A stretch of 20,880 bases of DNA from Smittium mucronatum (lineage: Eukaryota > Kickxellomycota > Harpellomycetes > Harpellales > Legeriomycetaceae): positions 1 to 20,880 of the forward strand of contig LSSL01000439.1 of the NCBI GenBank assembly GCA_001953115.1, written 5' to 3'. Every line of letters starts with the position of its first letter. The stretch's first letter is position 1. Both the position numbers and the translations under genes were made by a program. Positions 19,947-20,880 of this stretch are shown one piece after another. The notes under the pieces are model-generated. The model was given only the letters and a program-made list of their open reading frames with translations, made no database searches and was not told the DNA's origin.

Positions 19947-20880
19947 GCCCATTAATTCTCTGTATCCCAAGTATCGAATTCCATCATTTTTAAATATATA
20001 GCTTATTTTTTTCAACTTTTTTTTTAAAAAAATCTTATCTAAATACACACTTCTGCTGTCTATGCACAACCAAGTTCCATTCAAAGTGTTGATATAAAAT
20101 CATCCATCTTTTTCATTAAAAGTCCACTATATTATTTGTTCGTTTTTTGCCTTTAAATCTTCCAATGAACTATAATACTCAATTTATTAGTTATAATGAT
20201 ATGAGTGATCTTATAAAATGAAAATGGATTCTGGTACCGCTATATCTTGATCTGAAAACCTTTAAAATTATGTAAAATATCTATTCTTCAATTTTTTTTC
20301 TATCAGTATAACATATCCGTGAGCTCAGATGCTTTAATAGATTCATTGCTTTTCTTTGGAGTCTTATTGATTCATATTAGCTGTCTAATTTGTCGTTTTT
20401 TGCATCAGTATTTTCCATATCAGCAACTTTATCTCATGAAGATTAGTCCAAAAAAGAATCTAAACCCATCTTTCCGCATACTAATTAAATCTTGAGGTGT
20501 TAAAAAGAAAATTATAATCAAAAAATGCCTGATATATGTTATTTTTAGCTTTATAATCCTCTTTTTTTAAGAATTAATACCAAAAAAAATACCCTAAAAA
20601 GTGTTTGTTACCTGGAAAATAAACTATTCATAAAAAAAAAAATCGATGCTAGGTGCAAATAACTAAATTTTCAAAATTTTCAGGCAGTATCGAAAAATAT
20701 CGAGTTTTTTTTTATATATTTTGAATTAAAAGATATATAATAGGCGTTAAAAGTAATTTCACGCACAACATATCTAAATATTACATATTTAACTAAAGCA
20801 CTCGATATATGTGCATTTTTTTTATCGATATTAAATGCGATAATATAACATTTCCTTGAGCTTTTTTTTTTTTTTTTTTT
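19947..20880. other. AT-rich region downstream of beta-5, no gene seen
   Basis: It holds the beta-5 3' UTR and spacer. An 18-codon minus-strand frame at about 20430-20380 (ending NDKLDS and a stop) looks faintly coding but is too short to call. A T19 tract fills 20862-20880 at the window edge. Confidence 0.5.

Noticed and set aside
20380..20430. Short minus-strand frame ending NDKLDS and a stop
   Set aside because: Only about 18 codons with an in-frame stop just before it; no supported upstream exon.

Overview
This is a eukaryotic nuclear window, most likely from an AT-rich fungus. It carries three intron-containing protein genes with clear orthologues. Their introns are short (62-161 bp), all GT...AG. 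Intergenic DNA is extremely AT-rich (by eye roughly 18-22% GC), while the exons are clearly richer in GC. The gene set is an ESF2/ABT1-type ribosome biogenesis factor, a mitochondrial ClpX without an N-terminal zinc finger, and a proteasome beta-5 subunit with a Pre2-like propeptide. It fits a fungus, and base composition suggests an AT-rich early-diverging lineage (for example Harpellales/Smittium-like), but that placement is inference and I cannot verify it.

Layout. Positions 1-10925 hold no gene I can support: about 10.9 kb of AT-rich DNA with (AT)n microsatellites, two isolated C9 tracts about 5 kb apart, copies of a short dispersed repeat, and two slightly GC-richer stretches (about 1.69-1.97 kb and 8.68-8.97 kb) that may be decayed coding sequence. 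ESF2 follows on the minus strand (12390 to 10973, 4 exons, 335 aa). The 1.4 kb between ESF2 and the next gene holds a two-copy 31-bp tandem repeat and, at 13008-13153, a chain of inverted repeats ending in T8 that looks like a small structured RNA gene. ClpX lies on the minus strand (16421 to 13812, 7 exons, 717 aa). It carries a long low-complexity insertion just before its RKH-type pore loop and keeps the IGF tripeptide used for ClpP docking.

The 2.5 kb between ClpX and the divergent beta-5 gene holds degenerate coding-like sequence on the minus strand. A short poly(A)-tailed retroposed fragment interrupts it, flanked by 13-bp near-identical direct repeats. A cluster of CCAAT boxes lies 120-400 bp upstream of the beta-5 start. 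The beta-5 gene (18905 to 19945, plus strand, 4 exons, 276 aa) keeps every catalytic residue. After it comes 0.9 kb of AT-rich DNA running into a T19 tract at the window edge.

The three genes are housekeeping genes of separate systems (nucleolar 40S assembly, mitochondrial protein unfolding, 26S proteasome), and nothing suggests a shared pathway or operon. I do not see a new defence or mobile system. The observations most worth checking are the ClpX pore-loop insertion, the candidate ncRNA, and the retroposon with its interrupted host ORF.
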